A stretch of DNA of 64,000 nt from Streptococcus sp. k-402 (GTDB taxonomy: Bacteria; Bacillota; Bacilli; Lactobacillales; Streptococcaceae): the NCBI RefSeq assembly GCF_013277515.1, contig NZ_VMNB01000012.1, forward strand, positions 68,894 to 132,893, in the 5' to 3' direction. Both the position numbers and the translations under genes were made by a program. This document shows, piece by piece, positions 28,903-39,446 of the stretch (within the stretch, counting starts at the first letter, position 1; each line of letters opens with the position of its first letter). The notes beneath the pieces are model-generated. The model saw only the letters and a list, made by a program, of their open reading frames with translations. It did not search any database and was not told the origin of the DNA.

Positions 28903-29472
28903 ATGAAACATTTAGAAATTGAATTGAAAACACTCTTGAAAAAAGATGAATATGATCGTCTAAAAGACAAGTTCACAGGTGTCACTCCTATTCTTCAAAA
29001 AAATTACTACATCGACACGCCTGATTTTGAACTGCGAGAAAAGAAAGTTGCTATGCGCATTCGAACTTTTGAAGACTGGGCTGAATTGACACTCAAAGTC
29101 CCGCAAAGTGTTGGAAACATGGAATACAATCAAAAATTACAACTAAAAGATGCTGAAAACTATCTGGCTAAAGAAGAACTTCCTCAGGGACTGGTTCTTG
29201 ATGAATTGGTGAAACATTGTATCCAAACTAGTGAATGGCTGGTGCTTGGTTGTCTAACAACGCTTCGCTATGAAATGCAAACATCTATTGGTCTCATGGC
29301 ACTGGATGAGAGTCAGTACTTTGATATTACAGATTACGAATTAGAGCTCGAAGTGGAAAATCAGGAGCAAGGTAAGCAGGATTTCCAGCAATTTTTAGAG
29401 GAAAATCAGATTTCCTACCAAAAAGCTCCCTCAAAATTGGTCCGATTTGTCAAAAGCATAAAAAATAGCTGA
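28903..29472 (+). CDS. CYTH-domain protein
   Basis: A 189-residue CYTH (triphosphate tunnel metalloenzyme) protein. The ExExK signature is at the N-terminus (HLEIELKTLL), and alternating charged strands such as VAMRIRTFEDWAELTLKVP follow, as expected for a triphosphate-binding tunnel. Related proteins hydrolyse inorganic triphosphate or thiamine triphosphate, or make cAMP. The substrate here is unknown. It starts after AAGG at 28903 and is divergent from relQ, a conserved pairing that hints at nucleotide or polyphosphate metabolism. Confidence 0.85.
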   Translation: MKHLEIELKTLLKKDEYDRLKDKFTGVTPILQKNYYIDTPDFELREKKVAMRIRTFEDWAELTLKVPQSVGNMEYNQKLQLKDAENYLAKEELPQGLVLDELVKHCIQTSEWLVLGCLTTLRYEMQTSIGLMALDESQYFDITDYELELEVENQEQGKQDFQQFLEENQISYQKAPSKLVRFVKSIKNS

Positions 29473-29515
29473 AATAATCTCTATTTTTTGGTAAAATAGA
29501 AAAGATAAAATACAA

Positions 29516-29556
29516 AAATCCTAGTCATATAGGCTAGGCAGATATGGCTAGGATTT
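29516..29556 (+). repeat. 15-bp hairpin in the prs leader
   Basis: Arms AAATCCTAGTCATAT and ATATGGCTAGGATTT pair completely, with one G-T, around the 11-base loop AGGCTAGGCAG. It is not followed by a T-run. A TGGTAAAAT -10 element lies upstream at about 29490-29498, so it is in the predicted prs 5' leader, 26 bases before the ATG. It could also stabilise the CYTH mRNA end. Confidence 0.6.
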
Positions 29557-29582
29557 AAAAAGTTTACAGAGGACGGTCTATA

Positions 29583-30542
29583 ATGTCAGATAGAAAAAAC
29601 ATGAAACTTTTCGCACTCAACTCTAACCAAGAGATTGCACAGAAAATTGCACAAGCTGTTGGTGTCCCACTTGGAAAACTATCATCACGTCAATTTTCAG
29701 ACGGAGAAATCCAAGTGAATATCGAAGAAAGTGTCCGTGGTTATGATGTTTACATCATCCAGTCTACAAGTTTCCCTGTTAACAACCACCTAATGGAATT
29801 GTTGATCATGGTTGACGCTTGTGTGCGCGCAAGTGCCCACAGTATCAACGTTGTCCTTCCATATTTTGGCTATGCACGTCAAGACCGCATTGCTTCACCA
29901 CGTGAGCCACTTACAGCTAAACTAGTTGCCAATATGCTGGTTAAAGCTGGTGTTGACCGTGTCCTTACCCTTGATTTGCATGCTGTTCAGGTGCAAGGTT
30001 TCTTTGATATTCCTGTTGACAACCTCTATACAGTTCCCCTATTTGCAAAACATTATTGCGATAAGGGCTTACTTGGCTCAGATGTTGTTGTTGTTAGCCC
30101 TAAAAATTCAGGTGTCAAACGTGCTCGTAGTCTGGCTGAATATCTTGATGCTCCTATCGCCATTATCGACTACCCTCAAGACGATGCAACTCGTAACGAA
30201 GGTTATATCATCGGTGATGTTGAAGGCAAAAAAGCTATCTTGATTGACGATATTTTAAATACTGGACGTACCTTCTCTGAAGCTGCTAAAATCGTTGAAC
30301 GTGAAGGAGCTACAGAAATTTATGCTGTTTCTAGCCACGGCCTCTTCGTCGAAGGAGCTGCTGAACTTCTTGACAATACTAATATTAAAGAAATTCTTGT
30401 GACTGATTCAGTAGCAACAAAAGAAAAAACTCCTAAAAACGTATGCTACATCACTGCTAGTGAGTTAATTGGTGATGCTATCGTCCGTATCCACGAAAGA
30501 AAACCAGTCAGCCCACTCTTTGCTTACAACAAAAAGAAATAA
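29583..30542 (+). CDS. prs: Ribose-phosphate pyrophosphokinase
   Basis: Makes PRPP from ribose 5-phosphate and ATP for nucleotide, His and Trp synthesis. The 319 residues show LKLF-type start [36 protein letters not shown], the ATP-binding [17 protein letters not shown], and the PRPP loop [18 protein letters not shown]. The loop has NTGRT where many class I enzymes have DTGGT, so this may be the second streptococcal paralogue. The start at 29583 follows AGAGGA. The cysteine desulfurase gene begins nine bases after its stop. Confidence 0.93.
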   Translation: MSDRKNMKLFALNSNQEIAQKIAQAVGVPLGKLSSRQFSDGEIQVNIEESVRGYDVYIIQSTSFPVNNHLMELLIMVDACVRASAHSINVVLPYFGYARQDRIASPREPLTAKLVANMLVKAGVDRVLTLDLHAVQVQGFFDIPVDNLYTVPLFAKHYCDKGLLGSDVVVVSPKNSGVKRARSLAEYLDAPIAIIDYPQDDATRNEGYIIGDVEGKKAILIDDILNTGRTFSEAAKIVEREGATEIYAVSSHGLFVEGAAELLDNTNIKEILVTDSVATKEKTPKNVCYITASELIGDAIVRIHERKPVSPLFAYNKKK

Positions 30543-30551
30543 GGTGATTCT

Positions 30552-31667
30552 TTGATTTATTTGGACAATGCTGCAACGACTCCTATGTCAGCAGTTGCTA
30601 TTTCAGCTATGACCAAGGTTATGCAAGAAACCCATGGCAATCCATCTAGTATTCATGGGCATGGTCGTCAAGCTGGCAAACTCTTGCGAGAAGCCCGTCA
30701 GGAACTAGCCCAGTTACTGGGGACAAAACCTCAACATATCTTTTTCACTTCTGGTGGGACAGAAGGCAACAATACTGCCATCATTGGCTACTGCCTTCGT
30801 CACCAAGAACAAGGAAAACACATCATCACAACTGCCATTGAGCACCATGCTGTCCTTGAAACAATTGATTACTTGGTTCAACACTTTGATTTTGAAGTAA
30901 CTATTATCCAACCAGAAAAGCAAGAAATCACAGCTCAACAAATTCAAAAAGCTTTACGTGACGATACGATTTTGGTTTCTACCATGTCTGCCAATAATGA
31001 GACAGGAAACCTACTTCCCATTGCTGAAATTGGCCAAATACTCAAGCAACACCCAGCCGCCTATCATGTCGATGCAGTTCAGGCTATTGGTAAAATCCCT
31101 ATACACCCAGAAGAATTGGGCATTGATTTTCTCACTGCTTCTGCCCACAAGTTCCATGGTCCTAAGGGAATCGGTTTTCTCTACGCATCTAGCATGGACT
31201 TTGATTCCTATCTCCATGGCGGAGACCAAGAACAGAAAAAACGTGCAGGAACTGAAAATCTGCCTGCCATCGTAGGCATGGTTGCAGCCCTAAAAGAAGA
31301 CCTAGAAAAGCAAGAAGAACATTTTCAACATGTACAAAATCTAGAAACTGCCTTTCTAGCAGAGGTTGAGGGAGTTCAATATTACCTGAATAGAGGCGAA
31401 CACCATCTCCCTTATGTTCTCAATATTGGATTTCCTGGTCAGAAAAATGACCTCTTACTCCTTCGGCTAGATTTAGCTGGAATTTCAATCTCTACTGGCT
31501 CAGCCTGTACGGCAGGCATTGTCCAATCCAGCCATGTTCTTGAAGCCATGTACGGGGCAAATTCAGACCGCTTGAAGGAATCCGTTCGTATCAGTCTCTC
31601 GCCACAAAATACTGTTGAAGACCTAGAAACCCTCGCAAAAACCTTAAAAGAAATTATCGGAGGTTAG
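30552..31667 (+). CDS. Cysteine desulfurase (NifS/IscS-like)
   Basis: A PLP enzyme that removes sulfur from cysteine for thio-modifications or Fe-S clusters. The 371 residues begin MIYLDNAATTPMSAVAISA from a TTG start at 30552 with AAGGTGA upstream. The PLP lysine is in TASAHKFHGPKGIGFLY and the sulfur-accepting cysteine in STGSACTAGIVQSS. It sits in an operon prs-desulfurase-DUF1831-DUF4649. It is distinct from SufS; a role in tRNA thiolation is possible but not shown. Confidence 0.92.
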   Translation: MIYLDNAATTPMSAVAISAMTKVMQETHGNPSSIHGHGRQAGKLLREARQELAQLLGTKPQHIFFTSGGTEGNNTAIIGYCLRHQEQGKHIITTAIEHHAVLETIDYLVQHFDFEVTIIQPEKQEITAQQIQKALRDDTILVSTMSANNETGNLLPIAEIGQILKQHPAAYHVDAVQAIGKIPIHPEELGIDFLTASAHKFHGPKGIGFLYASSMDFDSYLHGGDQEQKKRAGTENLPAIVGMVAALKEDLEKQEEHFQHVQNLETAFLAEVEGVQYYLNRGEHHLPYVLNIGFPGQKNDLLLLRLDLAGISISTGSACTAGIVQSSHVLEAMYGANSDRLKESVRISLSPQNTVEDLETLAKTLKEIIGG

Positions 31668-31671
31668 CCAT

Positions 31672-32019
31672 ATGGCATTTGAAAAAACCATTCAGTTAAA
31701 AAATTGTCGTTACGACTACACTCTTAGCCCTTCTGTTAAAAAATTTACCCTAAAGGACAACACCTTTTTTGAGACTAAGGTTGGTAACTATGAACTGACT
31801 CGCCTACTTGAAAAGGTACCAAACAGCGGTGAAGGCTTCCAACTCAAAATCATCATTAACAAGGAGCTCACAGGGGCTAAAATCAATATCACTGACAAGT
31901 TTGGGCTACGTCTAGTTGATATTTTCAAATCAGAAGACCACCACATTCATCAAGAAAAATTCTATTTCCTCATGGATAGCTTAGTAGAGCGTGGTGTCTT
32001 TACAAAATCGGAAAGATAG
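31672..32019 (+). CDS. DUF1831-family protein
   Basis: A small 115-residue cytoplasmic protein, beginning MAFEKTIQLKNCRYDYTLSP. It resembles DUF1831, a lactobacillales family conserved directly after a cysteine desulfurase gene. It starts four bases past the desulfurase stop, after GGAGG inside that gene. No catalytic motif is visible. The context suggests a partner or regulator of the desulfurase, which is inference only. Confidence 0.8.
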   Translation: MAFEKTIQLKNCRYDYTLSPSVKKFTLKDNTFFETKVGNYELTRLLEKVPNSGEGFQLKIIINKELTGAKINITDKFGLRLVDIFKSEDHHIHQEKFYFLMDSLVERGVFTKSER

Positions 32020-32026
32020 GTCCAAA

Positions 32027-32242
32027 ATGTTTGAATTGACCTATAAGGACAGCTATCGGGTAGAGCGTACACTCAAGTATGAGGATTATGAAGCTCTCAT
32101 GCTGGCTTTGTCAGGATGTGTGACCCTACCAGATACACTTTATGTGACTTCTTTGACTTTTGAGGGGCAGGAAGTTTACCAAGGATTGGTTGGAGACCTC
32201 TACCGTTTTCTATCACATGCAGAATTTTTACATCAAAACTAA
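32027..32242 (+). CDS. DUF4649-family protein
   Basis: A 71-residue protein, MFELTYKDSYRVERTLKYED, resembling DUF4649. I start it at the ATG 32027 rather than at the in-frame ATG at 31991 that lies inside the DUF1831 gene; GATAGG precedes it. It follows DUF1831 by seven bases. The function is unknown. The stop codon lies in the stem of the operon terminator. Confidence 0.75.
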   Translation: MFELTYKDSYRVERTLKYEDYEALMLALSGCVTLPDTLYVTSLTFEGQEVYQGLVGDLYRFLSHAEFLHQN

Positions 32243-32260
32243 GATTTTTCTTAGTTTTTT
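32235..32260 (+). terminator. Terminator of the prs-desulfurase operon
   Basis: AAAACTAAGA, loop TTTT, TCTTAGTTTTTT. The upstream arm contains the DUF4649 stop codon. Confidence 0.75.
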
Positions 32261-32324
32261 CTTGTTTTTGTTGATTTTTTCACAATGTTTCTATAAAATA
32301 GAAGAATAGAAAGGTTGTGATTTT

Positions 32325-32966
32325 GTGAAAGATAAACAGTCTGCTATTCCAAAAGCTACAGCGAAAAGACTCTCTCTCTACTATCGAATTTTTAAGAGAT
32401 TTCATGCAGAAAAGATTGAACGTGCCAACTCTAAACAAATTGCAGAGGCTATCGGTATTGATTCAGCGACAGTTCGTCGTGATTTTTCCTATTTTGGTGA
32501 ACTAGGTCGTCGTGGTTTTGGCTATGATGTCAAAAAACTGATGACGTTTTTTGCCGATTTGCTCAATGATAACTCCATTACCAATGTCATGCTAGTAGGT
32601 ATTGGAAATATGGGCCATGCCCTTCTCCACTACCGCTTCCACGAGCGTAACAAGATGAAGATTATCATGGCCTTTGACCTAGATGACCATCCTGAAGTCG
32701 GTACCCAAACTCCTGACGGGATTCCCATTTACGGAATTTCTCAAATCAAGGATAAAATCAAGGATGCTGATGTCAAGACTGCTATCCTGACCGTTCCCAG
32801 CGTCAAGTCACAAGAGGTCGCTAATCTCTTGATTGATGCTGGCGTAAAAGGAATTCTTAGTTTTTCACCAGTCCATCTGCATTTACCAAAAGATGTGGTC
32901 GTTCAGTATGTCGATTTGACAAGTGAACTCCAAACCCTCCTCTATTTCATGCGAAAAGAGGATTAG
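32325..32966 (+). CDS. rex: Redox-sensing transcriptional repressor Rex
   Basis: Rex senses the NADH/NAD ratio and represses fermentation and anaerobic genes. The 213 residues comprise an N-terminal winged helix ([20 protein letters not shown], then [20 protein letters not shown] and [12 protein letters not shown]) and a Rossmann domain with [13 protein letters not shown]. The start is a GTG at 32325 after AAAGG. The prs operon terminator lies upstream and a TATAAA-type -10 is at about 32293. Confidence 0.95.
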   Translation: MKDKQSAIPKATAKRLSLYYRIFKRFHAEKIERANSKQIAEAIGIDSATVRRDFSYFGELGRRGFGYDVKKLMTFFADLLNDNSITNVMLVGIGNMGHALLHYRFHERNKMKIIMAFDLDDHPEVGTQTPDGIPIYGISQIKDKIKDADVKTAILTVPSVKSQEVANLLIDAGVKGILSFSPVHLHLPKDVVVQYVDLTSELQTLLYFMRKED

Positions 32967-32983
32967 AAAGCGAAAATCATTTT

Positions 32984-33673
32984 ATGAAAAAACCAGTTAT
33001 AGGGATTACAGGAAACGAAAAAACTCATCCTGATGATGACATCATGATGAGCTACGCAGCAAAAGGCTTTGTTGAAGGCGTTAAAGACGCTGGAGGGATT
33101 CCCATCATCCTACCGATTGGTGATCAAGAAATGGCCTGCCACTATATCAGTATGATTGACAAGCTCATCTTGACAGGTGGGCAAAATGTTGATCCAAAAT
33201 TCTATGGTGAACCAAAAACCATTGATAGCGATGACTACCACCTTCAAAGAGATATCTTCGAACTAGCCCTCATCAAGGAAGCTATCAAACAGCAAAAGCC
33301 GATTTTCTCTGTCTGTCGTGGGACTCAGCTTTTTAACGTTGCCATGGGCGGAACTCTGTACCAAGATATCGAAGACCATTGGCAGGATTGTTCTGCCGAG
33401 TACACAACTCAACGCTTGGTGACAGAGCCTGATACAGTTCTTCGAGAAATCTATGGAGAAATTTCCCATATCAACTCCTTCCACCACCAGAGCATCAAGG
33501 ATTTAGCACCAAATTTAAAGATTGCAGCTCATGATCCTAAAGATGGTATCATTGAGGCTGTCATGAGTACGGATGATGTTCCCTTTCTCGGTGTCCAATG
33601 GCACCCAGAATTTCTATTTGTAAATCGTCCCAAAGATAAAAACCTCTTTGACTATGTCGTTAATGAACTTTAG
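32984..33673 (+). CDS. Class I glutamine amidotransferase (gamma-glutamyl-GABA hydrolase type)
   Basis: A 229-residue peptidase C26 family protein. The nucleophile cysteine is in [20 protein letters not shown], the family-typical [12 protein letters not shown] follows, and the catalytic histidine and glutamate are in [10 protein letters not shown]. Such enzymes hydrolyse gamma-glutamyl amides. It follows rex by 17 bases and is probably cotranscribed. Its substrate is not known; no putrescine genes are adjacent. It overlaps convergent radC by four bases. Confidence 0.9.
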   Translation: MKKPVIGITGNEKTHPDDDIMMSYAAKGFVEGVKDAGGIPIILPIGDQEMACHYISMIDKLILTGGQNVDPKFYGEPKTIDSDDYHLQRDIFELALIKEAIKQQKPIFSVCRGTQLFNVAMGGTLYQDIEDHWQDCSAEYTTQRLVTEPDTVLREIYGEISHINSFHHQSIKDLAPNLKIAAHDPKDGIIEAVMSTDDVPFLGVQWHPEFLFVNRPKDKNLFDYVVNEL

Positions 33674-34350
33674 ATTAAATCTGTTTTTTCACGGTAACTA
33701 AAGTAACTAGAATGTGAGACAATCAAATGGTCCAAGAGGACAATTCCCATCAGATCGCAGGCTTCTTTAACAAGTTTAGTGACATGATCATCATTTCGAC
33801 TGGGCGCTACCGCTCCTGAAGGATGATTGTGAACCAAGATGAGAGAAGTCGCCATATGCTTGATAGCATAGTGAAGGATCTCTCGTGGCTCAGCGATACT
33901 GCGAGTGGCTGAACCTATAAAAATAGTCTGTTGATGGATAATTTGATTTTGAGTATTGAGATAGAGCGCCACCAGGTGCTCTTGTTTTTTATGTCCCAAC
34001 TCCTGCTGCATCTTCTTGGCCAACTTTTGACTGCTGAGAATACTTTCCATCTCAAGGGTCTCATGTTTATGAATACGATGCCCCAGTTCAATCATAGCTT
34101 GTAATTCTATAGCCTTAACACGACCGATACCAGACAGACTCTGCAATTCCTGCAGGGTCATTTTTTTCAAATCTGTTAGGCTTGAAAGATTGCTCAAGAC
34201 TTTCTGAGCAATTTCAAAAACGCTGGCCTGACGTGTTCCTGTTCTGAGTAAAATAGCTAGCAACTCTTGGTTACTGAGCGCTTCCACTCCTTCCTTGGCC
34301 AGTCTTTCTCTTGGTAATAGTGAATCTTCTTGGAATAAAATACTGTACAT
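33670..34350 (-). CDS. radC: RadC (JAB-domain) protein
   Basis: RadC proteins carry a JAMM metalloprotease-like domain of unclear function; a DNA-repair role is disputed. From the ATG at 34350 ([20 protein letters not shown]), after GAGGAGG, it has 226 residues. A helix-hairpin-helix segment [20 protein letters not shown] lies near residue 65, and the JAMM motif [17 protein letters not shown] near 165. It overlaps the convergent amidotransferase by four bases. Confidence 0.93.
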   Translation of the reverse strand: MYSILFQEDSLLPRERLAKEGVEALSNQELLAILLRTGTRQASVFEIAQKVLSNLSSLTDLKKMTLQELQSLSGIGRVKAIELQAMIELGHRIHKHETLEMESILSSQKLAKKMQQELGHKKQEHLVALYLNTQNQIIHQQTIFIGSATRSIAEPREILHYAIKHMATSLILVHNHPSGAVAPSRNDDHVTKLVKEACDLMGIVLLDHLIVSHSSYFSYREKTDLI

Positions 34351-34392
34351 AAAAATCCTCCTCACTTTATTATTCGTGAGAAGGATGGAAAA

Positions 34393-36684
34393 TTAGATTT
34401 TTTTCTCAATTGGGGCTACACTAGCTAAAAGTTTTTTCAAACCTACTTCTGGGAAATTGATTTTTAATTCCTGAGTAGCTCCGTTACCTGAAACTTCCAG
34501 AACAGTTCCCTCTCCCCACTTCTTGTGGAGGGCAATGTCACCAATGGACCAACTTGCCTCGCTAGACGCTGGTTTTGCTCCAGCTGTAAATTGACCAAAT
34601 GGGAGACCACTTGACTGGATAGTTTTTGGGGCTGCACTGCGTTTACGATCTTGAAGAGCCTGGGCAAGACTCATACCTTGACCGAAGGCAAGACCACCAC
34701 TGCTATAAGATGCTTTAAAGCTTGAATTTGCTGGACGAGCCAATCCTTGATACTCAAGCAAGTCTGAACTGATTTCATTAATAAAACGAGTCGGACGGTT
34801 ATAGTTGGTACGACCAAAAAGCAGGCGCGAGTTGGCATTGGTCAGATAGAGAATTTTCTCTGCACGCGTAATTCCTACATAGGCCAGACGGCGTTCTTCT
34901 TCTAATTCATCTTGATCTTCAGCTGCACGGCTAAGCGGAAAGACATTTTCTTCCATCCCAATCAAAAAGACAACTGGAAACTCGAGACCTTTGGCAGCAT
35001 GCAGGGTCATCAAGGTCACTTCTGATGTCTCCTGACTACCTGAATCTGTGTCCGCAATCAAGGCCAAGTCATTTAAGAAACGACTCAGTTTATCCAGACC
35101 AGTTTCCTCTTCTGGACCATCAGAGGTATCATCAAAGTTTTTCGTCACAGAAAGGAACTCTTCGATATTTTCAACCCTAGCCTTGCTTTCTAAAGTCGCT
35201 TGAGCATTTAGAACATCGACGTAACCTGTTTTTTCTAAAACAGCCTCAACCAACTCTGTAATGCTTAAGTGATCCAGTTGCTCCCGCAAATCCAGAATCA
35301 TATTGGCAAAATCCCAGATAGACTGGGCTGCTTTACCCTTGATACCAGACAACATGATGTTTGCAGAAGCATCTAGCATGGACATGTCTTGCACATTCGC
35401 AAAGTCACGGATTTTCTCAACTGTACCTGGGCCAATTCCACGTTTCGGTTCGTTGATAATACGTTCAAAACTGATATTGTCACTCAAATTAGCAATGAGG
35501 TTAAGATAAGCGATAATATCACGAATTTCCTTACGGCTATAGAACTTGGTTCCACCAACCATGGTATAAGGAATGTTTGACTTGAGAAGGGCTTCTTCAA
35601 TAGTACGGGACTGGGCATTAGTCCGATAGAGAACTGCAAAATCCTTGTGAAGGAAGTTTTGACTGCGACCAAGTTCATCAATAGTTTTAGCCACAAATAC
35701 AGCCTCATCCAGCTCATCATCGGCACGATAGTAAACGATTTGCTCCCCATCAGCGTTTTGGGTCCAGAGATTCTTAGGACGGCGGTTTTTATTATTTTTA
35801 ATAACCTCATTGGCCGCTTGGAGAATGGTTTTGGTTGAACGATAATTCTCCTCCAACAAAACAACCTTGGCTTGGGGATAATCTTTCTCGAAATCCAAAA
35901 TATTCTGCATATCAGCACCACGCCAACCGTAGATAGACTGGTCCGCATCCCCAACCACACAGATGTTTTTAAAGCGGGAAGCTAAGAGTTTGACCAGTTG
36001 GTACTGGGCATGGTTGGTATCTTGGTATTCATCAACGTGAATGTATTGAAACTTCTGCTGGTAGTAGGTCAAGACATCAGGATTCTGATCAAAGAGACGC
36101 AGGGTCAGCATAATCAAATCATCAAAGTCAACTGACTCTGACTGACGAAGCTCTTTTTGATAAGACGTGTAACACTGGGCCACGATTTGCGTATACATAT
36201 CGCCAGCTTGGGCAGCATAGGCAACATCATCAATCAAATCATTCTTAGCATTGGAAATGGTCCCCAAAATAGTTCGTTCATTCCATTTTTTAGGATCCAA
36301 GTTCAACTGCTTGAGAATGCGTTTCATGAGAGTTCGCTGTTCACCGGGATCCACAATAGTAAAATTACGGTTGTAGCCAATATGATCCGCATCACGACGC
36401 AAAATACGCACACACATGGAGTGGAAGGTCGCAATCAGACAGTCCTGAGTGGCTGGATTAAGGTTATAAGCACGCTCTTTCATCTCACGCGCAGCCTTAT
36501 TTGTAAAGGTAATAGCCAAGATATTCCAAGGATTAACCAGCTTTTCATCAATCAAATAAGCGATACGGTGGGTCAAAACACGAGTCTTTCCAGAACCAGC
36601 CCCTGCCATGATCAACAAGGGACCTTCTGTCGTTTGCACCGCCTCAGCCTGACGGTCATTCATTCCATTTAATAATGCGTTCAT
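34393..36684 (-). CDS. pcrA: ATP-dependent DNA helicase PcrA (UvrD family)
   Basis: A 3'-5' SF1A helicase for repair and replication-fork maintenance. The 763 residues show the Q-type motif NDRQAEAV, Walker [16 protein letters not shown] near residue 30, Walker [13 protein letters not shown], motif [18 protein letters not shown], motif [13 protein letters not shown], and motifs [19 protein letters not shown] and [15 protein letters not shown]. The C-terminal tail includes the tudor-like region [18 protein letters not shown]. The start follows AAGGAAGAG. Confidence 0.96.
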   Translation of the reverse strand: MNALLNGMNDRQAEAVQTTEGPLLIMAGAGSGKTRVLTHRIAYLIDEKLVNPWNILAITFTNKAAREMKERAYNLNPATQDCLIATFHSMCVRILRRDADHIGYNRNFTIVDPGEQRTLMKRILKQLNLDPKKWNERTILGTISNAKNDLIDDVAYAAQAGDMYTQIVAQCYTSYQKELRQSESVDFDDLIMLTLRLFDQNPDVLTYYQQKFQYIHVDEYQDTNHAQYQLVKLLASRFKNICVVGDADQSIYGWRGADMQNILDFEKDYPQAKVVLLEENYRSTKTILQAANEVIKNNKNRRPKNLWTQNADGEQIVYYRADDELDEAVFVAKTIDELGRSQNFLHKDFAVLYRTNAQSRTIEEALLKSNIPYTMVGGTKFYSRKEIRDIIAYLNLIANLSDNISFERIINEPKRGIGPGTVEKIRDFANVQDMSMLDASANIMLSGIKGKAAQSIWDFANMILDLREQLDHLSITELVEAVLEKTGYVDVLNAQATLESKARVENIEEFLSVTKNFDDTSDGPEEETGLDKLSRFLNDLALIADTDSGSQETSEVTLMTLHAAKGLEFPVVFLIGMEENVFPLSRAAEDQDELEEERRLAYVGITRAEKILYLTNANSRLLFGRTNYNRPTRFINEISSDLLEYQGLARPANSSFKASYSSGGLAFGQGMSLAQALQDRKRSAAPKTIQSSGLPFGQFTAGAKPASSEASWSIGDIALHKKWGEGTVLEVSGNGATQELKINFPEVGLKKLLASVAPIEKKI

Positions 36685-36791
36685 CTTCTCTTCCTTACTC
36701 TTGAAGTCAATATTTCTATTATATCAGAATTCAAGGAAAATATCTTTACCTAGACTGGTTACGTGTAGAAGGTAACTCCTTATATCTAGAT

Positions 36792-36826
36792 AAAAATGAG
36801 CTTGGATATTATTTCCAAACTCATTT
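36792..36826 (-). terminator. Terminator after fhs
   Basis: On the minus strand AAATGAGTTTGGA, loop AATAATA, TCCAAGCTCATTTTT, starting 17 bases past the fhs stop. It also separates fhs from pcrA, which has its own upstream region. Confidence 0.8.
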
Positions 36827-36842
36827 GAATTCAATTTAACTA

Positions 36843-38513
36843 TTAGAACAAGCCTAATACTGTTCCATCGCTTTCAACATCCATGTTGAGGGCTGCTGGT
36901 CGTTTTGGAAGTCCTGGCATGGTCATGACATCACCAGTTAAGGCAACGATGAAGCCTGCACCTAATTTTGGCACCAATTCACGAATGGTAATTTCAAAGT
37001 TTTCAGGTGCTCCAAGTGCATTTGGATTGTCTGAGAAGCTATACTGGGTCTTAGCCATACAGATTGGCAATTTGTCCCAACCGTTTTGAACGATTTGAGC
37101 GATTTGTGTTTGAGCTTTCTTCTCAAAGTTCACTTTGCTACCACGGTAGATTTCAGTAACAATCTTTTCAATCTTTTCTTGGACAGAAAGGCCATTGTCA
37201 TACAATCGTTTATAGTTAGATGGATTTTCAGCGATAGTCTTGACAACCGCTTCAGCAAGTGCTACTCCACCTTCTGCACCATCAGCCCAGACACTTGCCA
37301 ACTCAACTGGTACATCGATTGAAGCACAAAGTTCTTTCAAGGCTGCAATTTCAGCTTCTGTATCAGAGACAAATTCGTTAATAGCTACGACTGCTGGAAT
37401 ACCGAACTTACGAATATTTTCTACATGGCGTTTCAAGTTAGCAAAACCGGCACGAACAGCTTCTACGTTTTCTTCAGTCAACGCGTCTTTAGCCACACCA
37501 CCATTCATCTTAAGGGCACGAAGGGTTGCGACGATAACTACTGCATCTGGAGAAGTTGGCAAGTTTGGTGTCTTGATATCAAGGAATTTCTCGGCACCAA
37601 GGTCTGCACCGAAACCAGCTTCAGTAACTGTGTAATCAGCCAAGTGAAGGGCTGTGCTTGTTGCCAAGACTGAATTACATCCGTGAGCAATATTTGCAAA
37701 TGGACCACCATGTACAAAGGCAGGTGTACCGTAAATTGTCTGAACCAGGTTCGGTTTAATAGCATCCTTCAAAATCAAAGCCAAGGCACCTTCAACCTGC
37801 AAATCACCTACAGAAACTGGTGTACGGTCGTAACGATAACCAATAACGATATTCGCCAAACGGCGTTTCAAATCTTCAATATCAGTCGCCAAGCAAAGAA
37901 TAGCCATGATTTCAGAAGCGACGGTAATGTCAAAGCCATCCTCACGTGGAATACCATTTAGAGGGCCACCAAGTCCAACGGTCACATGGCGAAGAGCACG
38001 GTCGTTCAAGTCCACAACACGTTTCCAGAGTATACGACGTTGGTCAATTCCCAACTCATTTCCTTGGTGTAAGTGGTTGTCAATCAAGGCAGAAAGGGCG
38101 TTGTTGGCAGTTGTAATGGCATGCATATCCCCAGTAAAGTGGAGATTGATGTCCTCCATTGGTAGAACTTGAGCGTAACCACCTCCTGCAGCACCACCCT
38201 TAATCCCCATTACTGGACCAAGAGATGGTTCGCGGATAGCAATCATCGTTTTCTTGCCAATCTTATTCAAGGCATCCGCAAGACCAATGGTAATAGTTGA
38301 TTTTCCTTCACCTGCAGGTGTTGGGTTGATGGCAGTAACCAAAATCAATTTCCCAACTGGATTGCTCTCAACTGCACGAATTTTATCAAAGCTGAGCTTA
38401 GCCTTGTACTTTCCATACAACTCCAAATCGTCGTAAGAAATTCCAAGCTTCTCTACAACATCAACAATAGGTTTCAACTCAATACTCTGTGCGATTTCAA
38501 TATCTGTTTTCAT
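36843..38513 (-). CDS. fhs: Formate-tetrahydrofolate ligase
   Basis: Makes 10-formyl-THF from formate, THF and ATP. The 556 residues are standard. The ATP-binding P-loop is [20 protein letters not shown] near residue 65, and the family segments [20 protein letters not shown] and [20 protein letters not shown] are present. The start follows AGAGGAGTTTTGA. It is monocistronic with its own terminator. It works in one-carbon metabolism alongside glyA. Confidence 0.97.
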   Translation of the reverse strand: MKTDIEIAQSIELKPIVDVVEKLGISYDDLELYGKYKAKLSFDKIRAVESNPVGKLILVTAINPTPAGEGKSTITIGLADALNKIGKKTMIAIREPSLGPVMGIKGGAAGGGYAQVLPMEDINLHFTGDMHAITTANNALSALIDNHLHQGNELGIDQRRILWKRVVDLNDRALRHVTVGLGGPLNGIPREDGFDITVASEIMAILCLATDIEDLKRRLANIVIGYRYDRTPVSVGDLQVEGALALILKDAIKPNLVQTIYGTPAFVHGGPFANIAHGCNSVLATSTALHLADYTVTEAGFGADLGAEKFLDIKTPNLPTSPDAVVIVATLRALKMNGGVAKDALTEENVEAVRAGFANLKRHVENIRKFGIPAVVAINEFVSDTEAEIAALKELCASIDVPVELASVWADGAEGGVALAEAVVKTIAENPSNYKRLYDNGLSVQEKIEKIVTEIYRGSKVNFEKKAQTQIAQIVQNGWDKLPICMAKTQYSFSDNPNALGAPENFEITIRELVPKLGAGFIVALTGDVMTMPGLPKRPAALNMDVESDGTVLGLF

Positions 38514-38714
38514 TCAAAACTCCTCTAACCTCTTATATGATAATTCATTATAACACAAAACAAGATTTTTAACATCCCAAAACTCTCTAAACGTTCGTAA
38601 ATATCCCTATTTTTAAGGTTTTTAAAGTCCTTTCTTAAATTTTATATGGCTTTATAGTTTGAAACTATAGTAGATTCTTTTTATTTTCTATATATATTCA
38701 AGCGCTTTCTTTTG

Positions 38715-38739
38715 CTTATTATTTTTTTTTTGGTACAAT
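38715..38739 (+). promoter_or_regulatory. Promoter of coaB with extended -10, predicting a leaderless mRNA
   Basis: TGGTACAAT (38731-38739) is an extended -10 element; a weak TTGCTT at 38712-38717 is 16 bases upstream. The -10 box ends six bases before the coaB ATG at 38746, so transcription should start at or next to the ATG. There is no ribosome-binding site. Confidence 0.65.
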
Positions 38740-38745
38740 AGTGCT

Positions 38746-39435
38746 ATGAAAATTTTAGTTACATCGGGCGGTACCAGTGAAGCTATCGATAGCGTCCGCT
38801 CTATCACTAACCATTCTACAGGTCGCTTGGGGAAAATCATCACAGAAACCTTGCTTGCTGCAGGGCATGAAGTTTGTTTAATTACTACAAAACGAGCTCA
38901 GAAGCCAGAAGCTCACCCTAATCTAAGCATTCGAGAAATTACCAATACCAACGACCTTCTACTGGAAATGCAAGAACGGGTTGCAAATTATCAGATTTTG
39001 ATTCACTCAATGGCGGTGTCCGATTACACTCCTGTTTATATGACGGGGCTTGAGGAGGTTCAGGCTAGCTCTAATTTGGAAGAATTTTTAAGCAAGCAAA
39101 ATCATCAAGCTAAGATTTCTTCAACTGACGAGGTTCAGGTTTTGTTCCTAAAAAAGACACCCAAAATCATCTCTCTAGTCAAGGAATGTAATCCTGCTAT
39201 TCATCTGATTGGCTTTAAGCTACTGGTTGATGTTACCGAAGACCATCTGGTTGACATTGCTAGAAAAAGTCTTATCAAGAACCAAGCAGACTTAATCATT
39301 GCAAATGACCTGACTCAAATCTCAGCGAACCAGCATCGTGCTATCTTTGTTGAGAAAAATCAGCTTCAAACAGTCCAGACTAAAGAAGAAATTGCAGAAC
39401 TCCTCCTTAAAAAAATTCAAGCCTACCATTCTTAG
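38746..39435 (+). CDS. coaB: Phosphopantothenate-cysteine ligase
   Basis: CoaB joins cysteine to phosphopantothenate in coenzyme A synthesis. In streptococci CoaB and CoaC are separate proteins instead of the usual fusion. The 229-residue protein begins with MKILVTSGGTSEAIDSVRSI and TNHSTGRLGKII, the CoaB nucleotide-binding start, and has the later AVSDYTP and HLIGFKLLVD segments. The start at 38746 is supported by the alignment of this conserved N-terminus. It precedes coaC by 11 bases. The mRNA start is predicted at the ATG itself. Confidence 0.94.
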   Translation: MKILVTSGGTSEAIDSVRSITNHSTGRLGKIITETLLAAGHEVCLITTKRAQKPEAHPNLSIREITNTNDLLLEMQERVANYQILIHSMAVSDYTPVYMTGLEEVQASSNLEEFLSKQNHQAKISSTDEVQVLFLKKTPKIISLVKECNPAIHLIGFKLLVDVTEDHLVDIARKSLIKNQADLIIANDLTQISANQHRAIFVEKNQLQTVQTKEEIAELLLKKIQAYHS

Positions 39436-39446
39436 AAAGGAAAGAT

